This document shows, one piece after another, positions 32,714-39,473 of a DNA stretch of 39,473 nt. The first letter of the stretch is position 1; each line of letters starts with the position of its first letter. The notes under the pieces were generated by a model. It made no database searches and had not been told where the DNA came from. It was given only the letters and a program-made list of their open reading frames with translations. The translations under genes were made by a program, and so were the position numbers. The stretch comes from JALOAT01 sp041687015 (GTDB lineage: Bacteria; Pseudomonadota; Gammaproteobacteria; Thiohalomonadales; Thiohalomonadaceae), in NCBI GenBank assembly GCA_041687015.1, contig JAWLCT010000031.1, forward strand, positions 1-39,473, in the 5' to 3' direction.

Positions 32714-33802
32714 GTGGTTGAGCCGAGATTTTTAGCCCGCGAATCCCTGGACGAACTGCTTGGCACCCTGGCTGACGCGGGTTATGTAATCACCGGCCCC
32801 CGGCAGCAGGACGGCGCCATTGTTTTTGGCCCCATCGCGACGCGAGACGATCTCCCAAGCGGTGTGCAGGACCGGCAGCAACCCGGCCACTACCGGTTGG
32901 CGCAGACGGCATCACCGCGTTGCTTCGACTTTGCCAACGGTCCGCAGACCCTCAAGCCGGTGTTCTTTGCCGCCCACGAACCCCTTTGGGAGGCGCGTGT
33001 CACCGACGAGCGCCTGCGCTTTGCTGCTATCGAAGCTCCCCGGCAGCGGCATGCCGTCATCGGAGTGCGCGCCTGCGATCTGGCCGCGCTCGCAATACAC
33101 GATGCCCACTTCAAGGATGATCCGCATTACATGGCGCGACGCGCCGGGGTGTTCCTGATTGCTGTCAATTGCGCCCGCCCGGCGCCGACGTGCTTTTGTG
33201 CATCCACCGGTGACGGTCCGGCGGCAAGCGACGGTTACGATCTGCTGCTCGACGAACTCGATGAAGGCTATCTGATACAGGCGGGCAGCGATGCGGGGCA
33301 GGCGCTGCTGGCGCGTTTGAGCACCGACACTGCCACCGAGGTGCAGTGTGCGTTGGCTGCAGAACAATTGCGCATGGCTGCGGCGGATCAGCAGCGCCGT
33401 TTGCCATCAGGTGATCTCCCTTCGGTCTTGTTTTCCCGGCTAGAACACCCACGCTGGACCGAAACAGCGATGCGCTGTCTTTCGTGCGGAAACTGTACGT
33501 CGGTGTGCCCCACCTGTTTCTGCAATACCCAGGTGGAAGATGCCGCGCTGGACGGCACGCACACGCGGCGTGTGCGTGTCTGGGATTCGTGTTTCACAGA
33601 AGGACACAGTTACATCCACGGTATCGTGATACGCGACGACACCCGTAAACGTTACCGGCAATGGCTCACCCACAAGCTGGGTAGTTGGCACGCACAGTAC
33701 GGTCGATCGGGATGCGTGGGCTGCGGCCGCTGTATTACCTGGTGCCCCGTAGGGATCGACCTGACCGAGGAAGTGGCCGCAATCGTGGGAGAAAAAGCAT
33801 GA
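32714..33802 (+). CDS. hydB: Group 3b-like hydrogenase beta subunit (iron-sulfur)
   Basis: A 362-residue protein like the sulfhydrogenase beta subunit and anaerobic sulfite reductase subunit A. Two C-terminal [4Fe-4S] motifs: C255/C258/C261/C265 (CLSCGNCTSVC) and C334/C337/C340/C344 (CVGCGRCITWC). A CFC motif is at 160-162. The start is GTG 32714, with AGAGGG about 10 bp upstream; the frame is open 31 codons further but lacks a ribosome site. It transfers electrons between the HydD clusters and the flavin of HydG. The stop overlaps the hydG start (ATGA). Confidence 0.93.
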   Translation: MVEPRFLARESLDELLGTLADAGYVITGPRQQDGAIVFGPIATRDDLPSGVQDRQQPGHYRLAQTASPRCFDFANGPQTLKPVFFAAHEPLWEARVTDERLRFAAIEAPRQRHAVIGVRACDLAALAIHDAHFKDDPHYMARRAGVFLIAVNCARPAPTCFCASTGDGPAASDGYDLLLDELDEGYLIQAGSDAGQALLARLSTDTATEVQCALAAEQLRMAAADQQRRLPSGDLPSVLFSRLEHPRWTETAMRCLSCGNCTSVCPTCFCNTQVEDAALDGTHTRRVRVWDSCFTEGHSYIHGIVIRDDTRKRYRQWLTHKLGSWHAQYGRSGCVGCGRCITWCPVGIDLTEEVAAIVGEKA

Positions 33803-34647
33803 GCGCCGTCCCTGCCGACAACATCGTCAACCTGCCGTACGAGGCGGAAATCGTTGAACGCATCCAGGAATCGCCGAGCATATTCACCCTGCGCTTGCGC
33901 TTTACCGATCCGGCGGTGCATGGCGCCTACCGGTTCGCCCCGGGCCAATTCAACATGCTGTACCTTTATGGCGTGGGCGAAGTGCCCATCTCCATCGTTT
34001 CGGATCCCGAAGACGACAACCTGTTCGATCACACGATACGCAGCGTGGGCCGTGTCACGCGAGCGCTCGCCGCGTTGCAATCCGGCGACCGCCTGGGTGT
34101 GCGCGGCGCGTTCGGTCGCGGCTGGCCCATTGCACAGGCCGAAGGGCGCGACGTCATCATCGTCACCGGCGGACTCGGCTGCGCTCCGGTGGTTTCCGTC
34201 ATCAACTATGTGCTGCGTCGACGCGAACAGTTCGCACGGCTGGTGATCATCCAGGGCGTCAAGCACTCAGCCGATCTCATCTGGCGCGAGCGCTACCAAC
34301 AGTGGTCGACCTTACCTGATACGCAGGTCTACGTGGCGGCGGATCAGGCGGGACCGGGCTGGCCATTCCGCGAGGGCCAGGTGACCAGCCTGCTCGGCGA
34401 AGCGGCGCTGGACCCACGCAACAGTACGGTGATGATGTGCGGTCCCCAGGGGATGATGCAGGCCGTCGCGCGTGACTTGCTGGCGCGAGGATTCGCGGAA
34501 CAGGACCTCTGGCTTTCCATGGAGCGCAACATGCAATGCGGACAGGGACTCTGCGGCCACTGTCAAATGGGCGAGAAATTCGTGTGCAAGGACGGGCCCG
34601 TGTTCTCCTATGACGAAATCAAACACCTCCTCTCAGCGCGCCTCTAA
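33799..34647 (+). CDS. hydG: Group 3b-like hydrogenase gamma subunit (FAD/NAD(P)-binding)
   Basis: A 282-residue ferredoxin-NADP reductase-like diaphorase. FAD-binding beta barrel at 12-110, nucleotide-binding domain with VTGGLGCAP at about 123-130 and MMCGPQGMM, and a C-terminal [2Fe-2S] site C247/C252/C255/C263 (CGQGLCGHC). It is predicted to exchange electrons with NAD(P)H. The start overlaps the hydB stop (ATGA); an earlier frame start is discarded. Unusually for this operon type, the next gene, hydD, lies 536 bp away because of an inserted pseudogene. Confidence 0.94.
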   Translation: MSAVPADNIVNLPYEAEIVERIQESPSIFTLRLRFTDPAVHGAYRFAPGQFNMLYLYGVGEVPISIVSDPEDDNLFDHTIRSVGRVTRALAALQSGDRLGVRGAFGRGWPIAQAEGRDVIIVTGGLGCAPVVSVINYVLRRREQFARLVIIQGVKHSADLIWRERYQQWSTLPDTQVYVAADQAGPGWPFREGQVTSLLGEAALDPRNSTVMMCGPQGMMQAVARDLLARGFAEQDLWLSMERNMQCGQGLCGHCQMGEKFVCKDGPVFSYDEIKHLLSARL

Positions 34648-34660
34648 GCGATTGTCTGCT

Positions 34661-34688
34661 CTCGCAAAGACGCTAAGAACGCCAAGGA
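34661..34688. repeat. Left inverted repeat flanking the GxxExxY pseudogene
   Basis: A 28-bp sequence that starts CTCGCAAAGACGC and ends GCCAAGGA. The reverse complement of 35068-35095 matches it at 23 of 28 positions. The period-like CGCxAAG units are typical of short dispersed repeats around this gene family. Confidence 0.8.
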
Positions 34689-34696
34689 AAAGGCAG

Positions 34697-35066
34697 ATGA
34701 CAGAGAACGAAATCGGGGCACAGGTAGTGGATGCCGCAGTACAGATTCACCAGGAAGTCGGTCCAGGGTTGTTGGAAACGGTTTACAAGGTGATTCTTGC
34801 TCAAGAGCTTCGCCAAAGGAATTTGCGGGTCGAAAGACAGGTTCGATCCCCGTCAAGTACAGAAACTTGCGGTTCGACGAGAGCTTTCGGGCCGACCTTA
34901 TCGTCGAAAATAAGGTCATCGTCGGGCTTAAATGCGTCGAAAAGCTTAGCACTGCGCATAAGAAGCAACTGCTTACGTATCTGCGCGTTTCGGGTATTTC
35001 AGAGAAGCGCTAATAAAAAATGGGATTAGTCGCACGGTCAATAGGCTTCATCAAGATCGCGGATGA
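34697..35066 (+). pseudogene. Decayed GxxExxY-family gene (PDDEXK-like)
   Basis: The frame opens with MTENEIGAQVVDAAVQIHQEVG and GPGLLETVYKVILAQELRQR, the family's N-terminal half, including the G-x-x-E-x-x-Y motif. At about 34845 a one-base loss shifts the frame; the continuation, readable in another frame, is RFDESFRADLIVENKVIVGLKCVEKLS and KKQLLTYLR. A second lesion near 34985, with loss of about 10 residues, leads to a final remnant ALIKNGISRTVNRL that ends at TGA 35064-35066. So the intact protein would be about 125 residues. It lies between hydG and hydD and is enclosed by 28-bp inverted repeats, which suggests arrival as a mobile cassette. Confidence 0.85.
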
Positions 35067-35067
35067 A

Positions 35068-35095
35068 TCCTTGGCGCACTTGGCGCCTTGGCGAG
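35068..35095. repeat. Right inverted repeat flanking the GxxExxY pseudogene
   Basis: Mirror of 34661-34688, beginning TCCTTGGCGC and ending CTTGGCGAG, 2 bp after the last pseudogene stop. A further repeat-like tract of unknown role (GTGGCCTCCGTGGTTAAC) follows at about 35140-35157, before hydD. Confidence 0.8.
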
Positions 35096-35183
35096 ATCCA
35101 ATCTCAAAATGTCGCCGGTTCCGCTATGAGGGTCCACGCCGTGGCCTCCGTGGTTAACGCTGTTTTCTTCAAAGAGAAAAACA

Positions 35184-35960
35184 ATGAAACCGAAAGTTGC
35201 TGTCCACAAGTTCAGTTCCTGTGATGGCTGCCAGTTGGCTTTTCTGAACATGGGCGAGGGGCTCATTACACTGGCGAACATGGTCGAACTGGTGCACTTC
35301 GCAGAGGCCGGTCTGGTGAACGAGGATGCGCCAGTGGATATCGCTTTCGTGGAAGGCAGTGTCAGTACACCCCATGAAGTCGAGCGTATCCGCCGGGTAC
35401 GTGAGCACAGCCGCCTGGTGGTCACCATCGGCGCGTGTGCCACGGCCGGCGGCATTCAGGCGCTGCGCAACATGGCGGCGGCGGACCGCTGGATGGCGGG
35501 TGTTTATGCCAAACCCGAGGTCATCGACATTCTGCCGCAGTCAACGCCCGTTCGCGACCACATTCGGGTCGACCTGGAATTGTGGGGCTGTCCCATCAAC
35601 AGCCATCAGATCATCGAAGCGGTGCGTTCGCTGTTGTTCGGTGCCACGCCCGTGGATCATCGTGACAAGATTTGCCTCGAGTGCAAGCGGAAGAATCAGG
35701 TCTGTGTGCTGGTGGCAAAGGGTGAACCCTGCATGGGACCGGTGACCCGTACGGGCTGCGGTGCGCTTTGCCCCGGCGTTGGGCGGGACTGCTTTGGCTG
35801 CTACGGTCCCGCCGAAAATGCCAACACTGGCGCTTTGGGGCGGCGCTTCGCCGGGCTGGGTTTCGTGCCTGAGGAAGTTGCACAGCGTTTCCTGTTCATC
35901 AACAACGGCGTGGAACCGTTTCACGGTGAAGGATTGCGTTGGCAGGGAGTCGAACAATGA
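35184..35960 (+). CDS. hydD: Group 3b-like hydrogenase delta (small) subunit
   Basis: A 258-residue cytosolic small subunit without a Tat signal. The proximal cluster motif is C13/C16 in SSCDGCQL, with later ligands in TIGACATAGG and WGCPIN. The C-terminal cysteine-rich part (CLECKRKNQVC, EPCMGP, RTGCGALCPG, DCFGCYGP) supports additional clusters as in sulfhydrogenase delta subunits. It overlaps hydA (ATGA). The ribosome site upstream is weak (AAAGAGAAAA), perhaps because the insertion changed the leader; internal translation coupling to hydG has been lost. Confidence 0.94.
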   Translation: MKPKVAVHKFSSCDGCQLAFLNMGEGLITLANMVELVHFAEAGLVNEDAPVDIAFVEGSVSTPHEVERIRRVREHSRLVVTIGACATAGGIQALRNMAAADRWMAGVYAKPEVIDILPQSTPVRDHIRVDLELWGCPINSHQIIEAVRSLLFGATPVDHRDKICLECKRKNQVCVLVAKGEPCMGPVTRTGCGALCPGVGRDCFGCYGPAENANTGALGRRFAGLGFVPEEVAQRFLFINNGVEPFHGEGLRWQGVEQ

Positions 35961-37246
35961 GCAAACGCGAAATTGCCATCAATGTCCCTGTGCTCGCCCG
36001 CGTGGAAGGCGAAGGCGCGCTCGACCTGCATATCAGTGGCGATCGCATCGACCAACTGTGCCTGCGCATCTACGAACCGCCGCGTCTGTTTGAGAAATTC
36101 CTCGAAGGGCGCAGCTACCGCGACATTCCGGACATGGTTGCGCGCATTTGCGGCATCTGCCCCGTGGCCTACCAGATGAGCGCCGTGCATGCCATCGAGC
36201 AGGCCTTCGACATGGATCCGGGTCCCTGGGTGCGTGACATGCGGCGTCTGTTTTACTGCGGCGAATGGCTGGAAAGCCATGCACTGCACGTACATTTGTT
36301 GGCGGCCCCGGATTTTCTCGGTTTCGCCACAGCCATCGCCATGGCGGAAAAATTCCCGGACGAGGTACGCCGTGGATTGGCGCTGCAGGAATTGGGCAAC
36401 GCCATCGTGCGCCTGCTGGGGGGACGTTCGGTACACCCGGTGGGTGCGCGCGTCGGCGGCTTTTCTTATGCACCGCGGCCCGAGGCGGTGGCCGCACTGT
36501 TGGAAAAACTTCGCGCCGCGCTGCCCGATGCCGAGGCGCTGGTCCACTGGGTCGCCAAACTGCCGGTGCCGGATGATCCGCAGGAATTCACCTGTGTCAG
36601 CCTGCGGCACCCTGACGAATACCCCATGAACGAAGGCCGACTGGTGTCGAACCATGGATTGGACCTGGGGATCCGCAGCTACCGCGAGCGCTTCAGCGAA
36701 TTCCACGTGCCCCACTCCACGGCGTTGCACTCGACGCTGGACGGCAAACCTTACCTGGTCGGGCCGCTTGCACGTTTGAATCTCAACATGGACCGGCTGC
36801 CGGCGCCGGTGACCCGCAACCTCGCGGAGACAGGCGTGCACTTTCCCAGCGCCAACATGTTCCACAGTGCCCTCGCCCGGGCCGTGGAAATCCACATCGC
36901 GCTGTTGGAGGCGATCCGTTTGCTGGAAAACTATCGGCCGGCGGAACCCGGCATCGCGCCCACGCCGCGTGCAGGTGTGGGCTTTGGCTGCACCGAGGCG
37001 CCGCGGGGCATCCTCTGGCACCGTTTCGAAATGGACGAGCGTGGGCGGGTGGTCAGCACAGAGATTGTCCCGCCCACGGCACAGAATCAGGCCCGTATCG
37101 AAGAAGACCTGCACCGTTCCCTGCTGGCCTTCGGCCTCGACCATCCCGAGGACGCGTTGCGGTCACATGCGGAAACCGTGATTCGCAACTACGATCCGTG
37201 CATATCCTGCTCTACGCATTTCCTGCGTTTGAACCTGGAACGGTAA
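35957..37246 (+). CDS. hydA: Group 3b-like [NiFe] hydrogenase alpha (large) subunit
   Basis: The catalytic subunit, 429 residues. The NiFe site ligands are C65/C68 in RICGICP and C415/C418 in DPCISCSTH. An 8-residue tail after H421 is removable by the protease that follows. The start MSKREI at 35957 has a GGCAGGGAG site and overlaps the hydD stop (ATGA). Short length and absence of export signals agree with group 3 cytosolic enzymes. It is assigned to group 3b because of the hydBGD partners. Confidence 0.95.
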   Translation: MSKREIAINVPVLARVEGEGALDLHISGDRIDQLCLRIYEPPRLFEKFLEGRSYRDIPDMVARICGICPVAYQMSAVHAIEQAFDMDPGPWVRDMRRLFYCGEWLESHALHVHLLAAPDFLGFATAIAMAEKFPDEVRRGLALQELGNAIVRLLGGRSVHPVGARVGGFSYAPRPEAVAALLEKLRAALPDAEALVHWVAKLPVPDDPQEFTCVSLRHPDEYPMNEGRLVSNHGLDLGIRSYRERFSEFHVPHSTALHSTLDGKPYLVGPLARLNLNMDRLPAPVTRNLAETGVHFPSANMFHSALARAVEIHIALLEAIRLLENYRPAEPGIAPTPRAGVGFGCTEAPRGILWHRFEMDERGRVVSTEIVPPTAQNQARIEEDLHRSLLAFGLDHPEDALRSHAETVIRNYDPCISCSTHFLRLNLER

Positions 37247-37692
37247 TGAAAACCCTGGTGCTCGGGGTGGGTTCGCCCTTCGGGGCGGACCGCCTGGGCT
37301 GGCTTGCCATCGATGCGCTCCGGTCGCGCCTGGATGGCGCTTTCGACCTCGAGGCGTGCGATCGCCCGGGGGCGCGTCTGCTGGCGCTCATGCGGGGACG
37401 CGAGCGGGTTGTCATCATCGACGCGGTGATGGGTGACATCGGTGCGGGGAGCCTGCATTGCCTCCGGCCCGAACAGCTGAGCTCGTCGACGGCGCCTGCC
37501 GTGCATGGCTTCGGGGTCGCCGAGGCGGTTGCCCTGGCAGGTGTGCTTGGCGAACTGCCGCCGGAGTTGACGCTCATCGGCATCGGTGCGGGCAGGGGCG
37601 ATGCTGTTCCCAACGTGGATTGGGATGCCCTGGCGGCGCTGGTGCAGGACCAACCAACAGGGGCAAACCCGCCGGGTACGGACTATAGTTAG
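37246..37692 (+). CDS. Hydrogenase maturation protease, dedicated to HydA
   Basis: A 148-residue HybD-type endopeptidase. Metal ligands can be placed as D15 (GADRLG, in the position of Glu16 of HybD if a one-residue gap is allowed), D59 (VIIDAV) and H87 (AVHGFG). The ATG shares its A with the hydA stop (TAATG). It probably cuts the HydA tail, while the protease at 6381 acts on HynL. The first motif is degenerate relative to GNxLLxDE, which is common in proteases of group 3 enzymes. Confidence 0.88.
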   Translation: MKTLVLGVGSPFGADRLGWLAIDALRSRLDGAFDLEACDRPGARLLALMRGRERVVIIDAVMGDIGAGSLHCLRPEQLSSSTAPAVHGFGVAEAVALAGVLGELPPELTLIGIGAGRGDAVPNVDWDALAALVQDQPTGANPPGTDYS

Positions 37693-37695
37693 ACG

Positions 37696-38064
37696 ATGGA
37701 CGCCAGGACCACCTTCATCCAGGAAGAGGACATCGCTGCGGCACAGGCGCTGCTCCCTGCGTGGTTCGTGCCACGCATGATGCGCGAGGATTGGGTGTAC
37801 GGATTCATCATGGCCTACGGTTCCATCATTGCCGTGGAGCGCGTTGAATCGGTGCGTCAGGCGGCCGACGGCAGTCTCTGGCTGGACGTGCGATTAGCGC
37901 CGGCCGATGACTATTGGAGCGGGAACTACGATCCGAGTGTGTTCGGTGCCCCCAGCGCCCGGCGCCATGCTTCCATCAACTGCACCCACATCGCAGGGGC
38001 GTTCGAGCTGGTCGATCATCTCGAGCCGCCGGCGCATGTCGCGCCGCCCACTCACTCCACGTAA
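37696..38064 (+). CDS. Hypothetical protein in the group 3b operon tail
   Basis: A 122-residue protein, 3 bp after the protease stop, so almost certainly in the same transcript. It has no signal peptide, membrane helix or cysteine pair; one Cys is near residue 96 (INCTH). The middle (EDWVYGFIMAYGSIIAVERVESV, residues 31-53, then WLDVRL) suggests beta strands. The C-terminus is histidine- and proline-rich (PPAHVAPPTHST). I do not recognise a family. Its last 13 bases overlap the convergent dehydrogenase gene. Confidence 0.7.
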   Translation: MDARTTFIQEEDIAAAQALLPAWFVPRMMREDWVYGFIMAYGSIIAVERVESVRQAADGSLWLDVRLAPADDYWSGNYDPSVFGAPSARRHASINCTHIAGAFELVDHLEPPAHVAPPTHST

Positions 38065-38801
38065 ATCATCTTGCGGGTCATGCCGCCATCCACGACGAAG
38101 TCCTGGCCGGTGATGAAACCTGCTTCTTCCCCCGCCAGGAAAAGCACCAGGGCCGCCACATCTTCGGGGCGACCGACACGGCCTGCCGGATGTTGCCGGT
38201 GATCCTGTTCACCAAGCTGCACCGCGTGCCGCGCGCTGCTCTTCTTCCACTCACTCACGTCGATCCAGCCCGGGCTCACGCAATTCACGCGAACCTCCGG
38301 CCCGAGGCTCACGGCCAGGGCATGGGTCAGCGCCAGTAGACCACCCTTGGTGGCGGCATACGCTTCGGTATTCGGTTCGGACATGAGGGCACGCGTGGAG
38401 GCGATGTTGACGATGGTGCCGTGGCTCTGGCTCAGGTACGGCGCTGCCGCCCGGGCACACAGGAACGCACCCGTCAGGTTCACATCGAGGATACGTTGCC
38501 AACCCTCCGGTGAGAGTTCTGCCAAAGGCGTCACCTCGAAAATCCCGGCATTGTTCACCAGCACATCGAGCTGCCCGAACCGTTGCACGGTTTCGTTTAC
38601 GCAAGCGGACACCTGCGTGGACTTGCCCACATCCGCCGCGACGAAGGCGAGTGGGCCTTTATGTCGGTATTCCTCCAGGGTCTCATGTCCGGCTTCCGCA
38701 TCCACGTCGGTGATGGTGACCGCGTAACCCGCCCGCAGAAACGCCCGCGCGGTTGCCTTGCCGATGCCCTGCGCACCGCCTGTGATCAGTGCTGTTTTCA
38801 T
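38052..38801 (-). CDS. Short-chain dehydrogenase/reductase (classical SDR)
   Basis: A 249-residue NAD(P)-dependent oxidoreductase. The Rossmann motif is TGGAQGIG at 7-14, NNAG is at 83-86, and the catalytic triad is S135, Y148, K152 (YAATK). D32 at the end of beta strand 2 (TDVD) favours NAD over NADP. The longer frame upstream to 38903 is discarded because the SDR start MKTALITGG is at 38801. It has no apparent link to the hydrogenase genes, with which it converges. Substrate unknown. Confidence 0.93.
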   Translation of the reverse strand: MKTALITGGAQGIGKATARAFLRAGYAVTITDVDAEAGHETLEEYRHKGPLAFVAADVGKSTQVSACVNETVQRFGQLDVLVNNAGIFEVTPLAELSPEGWQRILDVNLTGAFLCARAAAPYLSQSHGTIVNIASTRALMSEPNTEAYAATKGGLLALTHALAVSLGPEVRVNCVSPGWIDVSEWKKSSARHAVQLGEQDHRQHPAGRVGRPEDVAALVLFLAGEEAGFITGQDFVVDGGMTRKMIYVE

Positions 38802-38996
38802 ATGCGTTGTCCGTGCTTGCGTCCTCGCCGAGTATACCGGTCCGCAACGCTTATCGTTGAGATGCATGCGCTTGGCCAATTTCTCGAAAGCGGCACCTCG
38901 CATCCGCTACAACGATTGGTGAAAGCTTGGCTGTCGCCTGGCGGCGCGTGTTCTACGCTCTAAGCGGACTTGCAAACGCCAGCGAGGGAGACACGC

Positions 38997-39209
38997 ATGG
39001 AATTGAACAAGCTCACGACGGTGATGTTCGCGGCCCTGTTCGCCTTGGGCATTGCCGGCTGCGATGGCGGACAGACAGGTGGTGAGCAGCCGGGTGGTAC
39101 CGCAGAACGTGCGCCCACACCTCCCGCAGGTGGCGATGCCACCAGCCCGGAGCAGCAGCCCGGTGGCGAACAGCCCGGCGGCATGGGCGGTGGTGCGGGT
39201 CAACCGTAA
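38997..39209 (+). CDS. Small Gly/Pro-rich lipoprotein
   Basis: A 70-residue protein with a lipobox signal peptide (LFALGIAGC; lipid attachment at the Cys after IAG). The mature part is nearly all G, Q, P, E, T and A, with GGEQPGG appearing twice. This looks like an unstructured envelope tether. The start at 38997 has a GAGGGAG site. A similar small lipoprotein gene follows on the same strand. No function known. Confidence 0.7.
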   Translation: MELNKLTTVMFAALFALGIAGCDGGQTGGEQPGGTAERAPTPPAGGDATSPEQQPGGEQPGGMGGGAGQP

Positions 39210-39215
39210 CACGCC

Positions 39216-39246
39216 GCGCGCGTCCCGGTGCTGCCGGGGCGCGCGC
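39216..39246 (+). terminator. 13-bp GC hairpin between two lipoprotein genes
   Basis: GCGCGCGTCCCGG pairs with CCGGGGCGCGCGC around a 5-base loop, with one G-U wobble. It follows the first lipoprotein stop by 6 bp and precedes the ribosome site of the second. There is no T-run, so it may be an attenuator or stabilising hairpin rather than a full terminator. Confidence 0.5.
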
Positions 39247-39263
39247 AGGCAAGGAGTCGTGTC

Positions 39264-39425
39264 ATGCAATGGAAACAAGCTGTGATTTCCGCATTTGCCG
39301 TAGCGGTGCTGAGCGGCACCCTGATCGGTTGCGAACGCGAAGGGCCCGCGGAACGTGCAGGCGAATCGGTGGACGAAACCGTGGAGCGCGCCGGCGAAGA
39401 GGTTGAAGGCGCCACCGAACGCTGA
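39264..39425 (+). CDS. Small acidic lipoprotein
   Basis: A 53-residue protein. Lipobox signal peptide ending in LSGTLIGC; the mature part is highly charged and helical (ERAGESVDETVERAGEEVEGATER, 24 residues). Such a pattern occurs in tiny stress-related lipoproteins. AAGGAG at 39251-39256 supports the ATG. The frame upstream to 39228 is rejected. Confidence 0.7.
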   Translation: MQWKQAVISAFAVAVLSGTLIGCEREGPAERAGESVDETVERAGEEVEGATER

Positions 39426-39473
39426 TTCGCCCGCGACGCGCGATCGTCCATAGCATCATGCCGCACGCGCTCC

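Noticed and set aside
34472..35029. One 185-residue gene downstream of hydG
   Set aside because: The open frame merges the tail of hydG in another phase, the GxxExxY N-terminus and frameshifted sequence. The family pattern is broken by frameshifts.
35921..37144. A 407-codon minus-strand frame opposite hydA
   Set aside because: Antisense shadow of a clearly conserved hydrogenase large subunit; no start context or family.
1..39473. CRISPR arrays, tRNA or rRNA genes, and classical IS transposases
   Set aside because: No repeat-spacer arrays, no tRNA-like cloverleaf and no transposase-like frame were seen anywhere in the window.

Overview
The window is a GC-rich, gene-dense stretch of a proteobacterial chromosome. 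The combination of a HynS-Isp1-Isp2-HynL type [NiFe] hydrogenase, a cytosolic group 3b-like [NiFe] hydrogenase, a DUF6316-like small protein and RpfG-type regulators fits a gammaproteobacterium, perhaps a sulfur- or hydrogen-oxidising chemolithotroph related to Chromatiales. That placement is inference from gene content; there is no rRNA or other taxonomic marker here.

Layout. (1) 1-6190: [NiFe] hydrogenase maturation genes on the minus strand (hypC-hypA-hypB-hypD, then a thioredoxin and hypF), with a plus-strand endonuclease V gene (nfi) inserted between hypD and the thioredoxin. hypE is not in the window. (2) 6381-12290: a plus-strand operon for a membrane-bound, periplasm-facing uptake hydrogenase: maturation protease, HyaF/HupH-like factor, Tat-exported small subunit hynS, cytochrome b isp1, a 30-codon coupled ORF, HdrD/DsrK-like isp2, and large subunit hynL. 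(3) 12341-19242: regulatory and envelope genes: a DUF6316-like protein, a free-standing CZB zinc-binding protein, an outer-membrane barrel protein, a NarL/LuxR response regulator divergent from a 989-residue hybrid sensor kinase, and an HD-GYP protein with a degenerate receiver. (4) 19379-32600: a chemosensory operon: pseudo-receiver, short MCP, cheY, STAS, cheA, MCP, cheW, cheW, cheR, cheB, receiver, MCP, small membrane protein, MCP. The last MCP has a CZB-like zinc site that is predicted to be periplasmic. No cheZ, cheD or flagellar gene is present. (5) 32714-37692: a second hydrogenase, hydB-hydG-hydD-hydA plus its own protease, interrupted between hydG and hydD by a decayed GxxExxY gene flanked by 28-bp inverted repeats. 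(6) 37696-39473: a hypothetical protein, a short-chain dehydrogenase and two tiny lipoproteins.

How the parts may work together: Hyp proteins build the NiFe(CN)2CO centre for both hydrogenases, and each large subunit has a nearby endopeptidase. The group 1 enzyme would oxidise H2 at the periplasmic face and pass electrons through Isp1/Isp2. The group 3b-like enzyme would couple H2 to NAD(P) in the cytosol. A complete chemosensory phosphorelay with redox/metal-type sensors lies between them, which raises the untested possibility of H2- or redox-directed behaviour. Starts were moved inward from the longest open frame where a ribosome site, an overlap or family length supported it.
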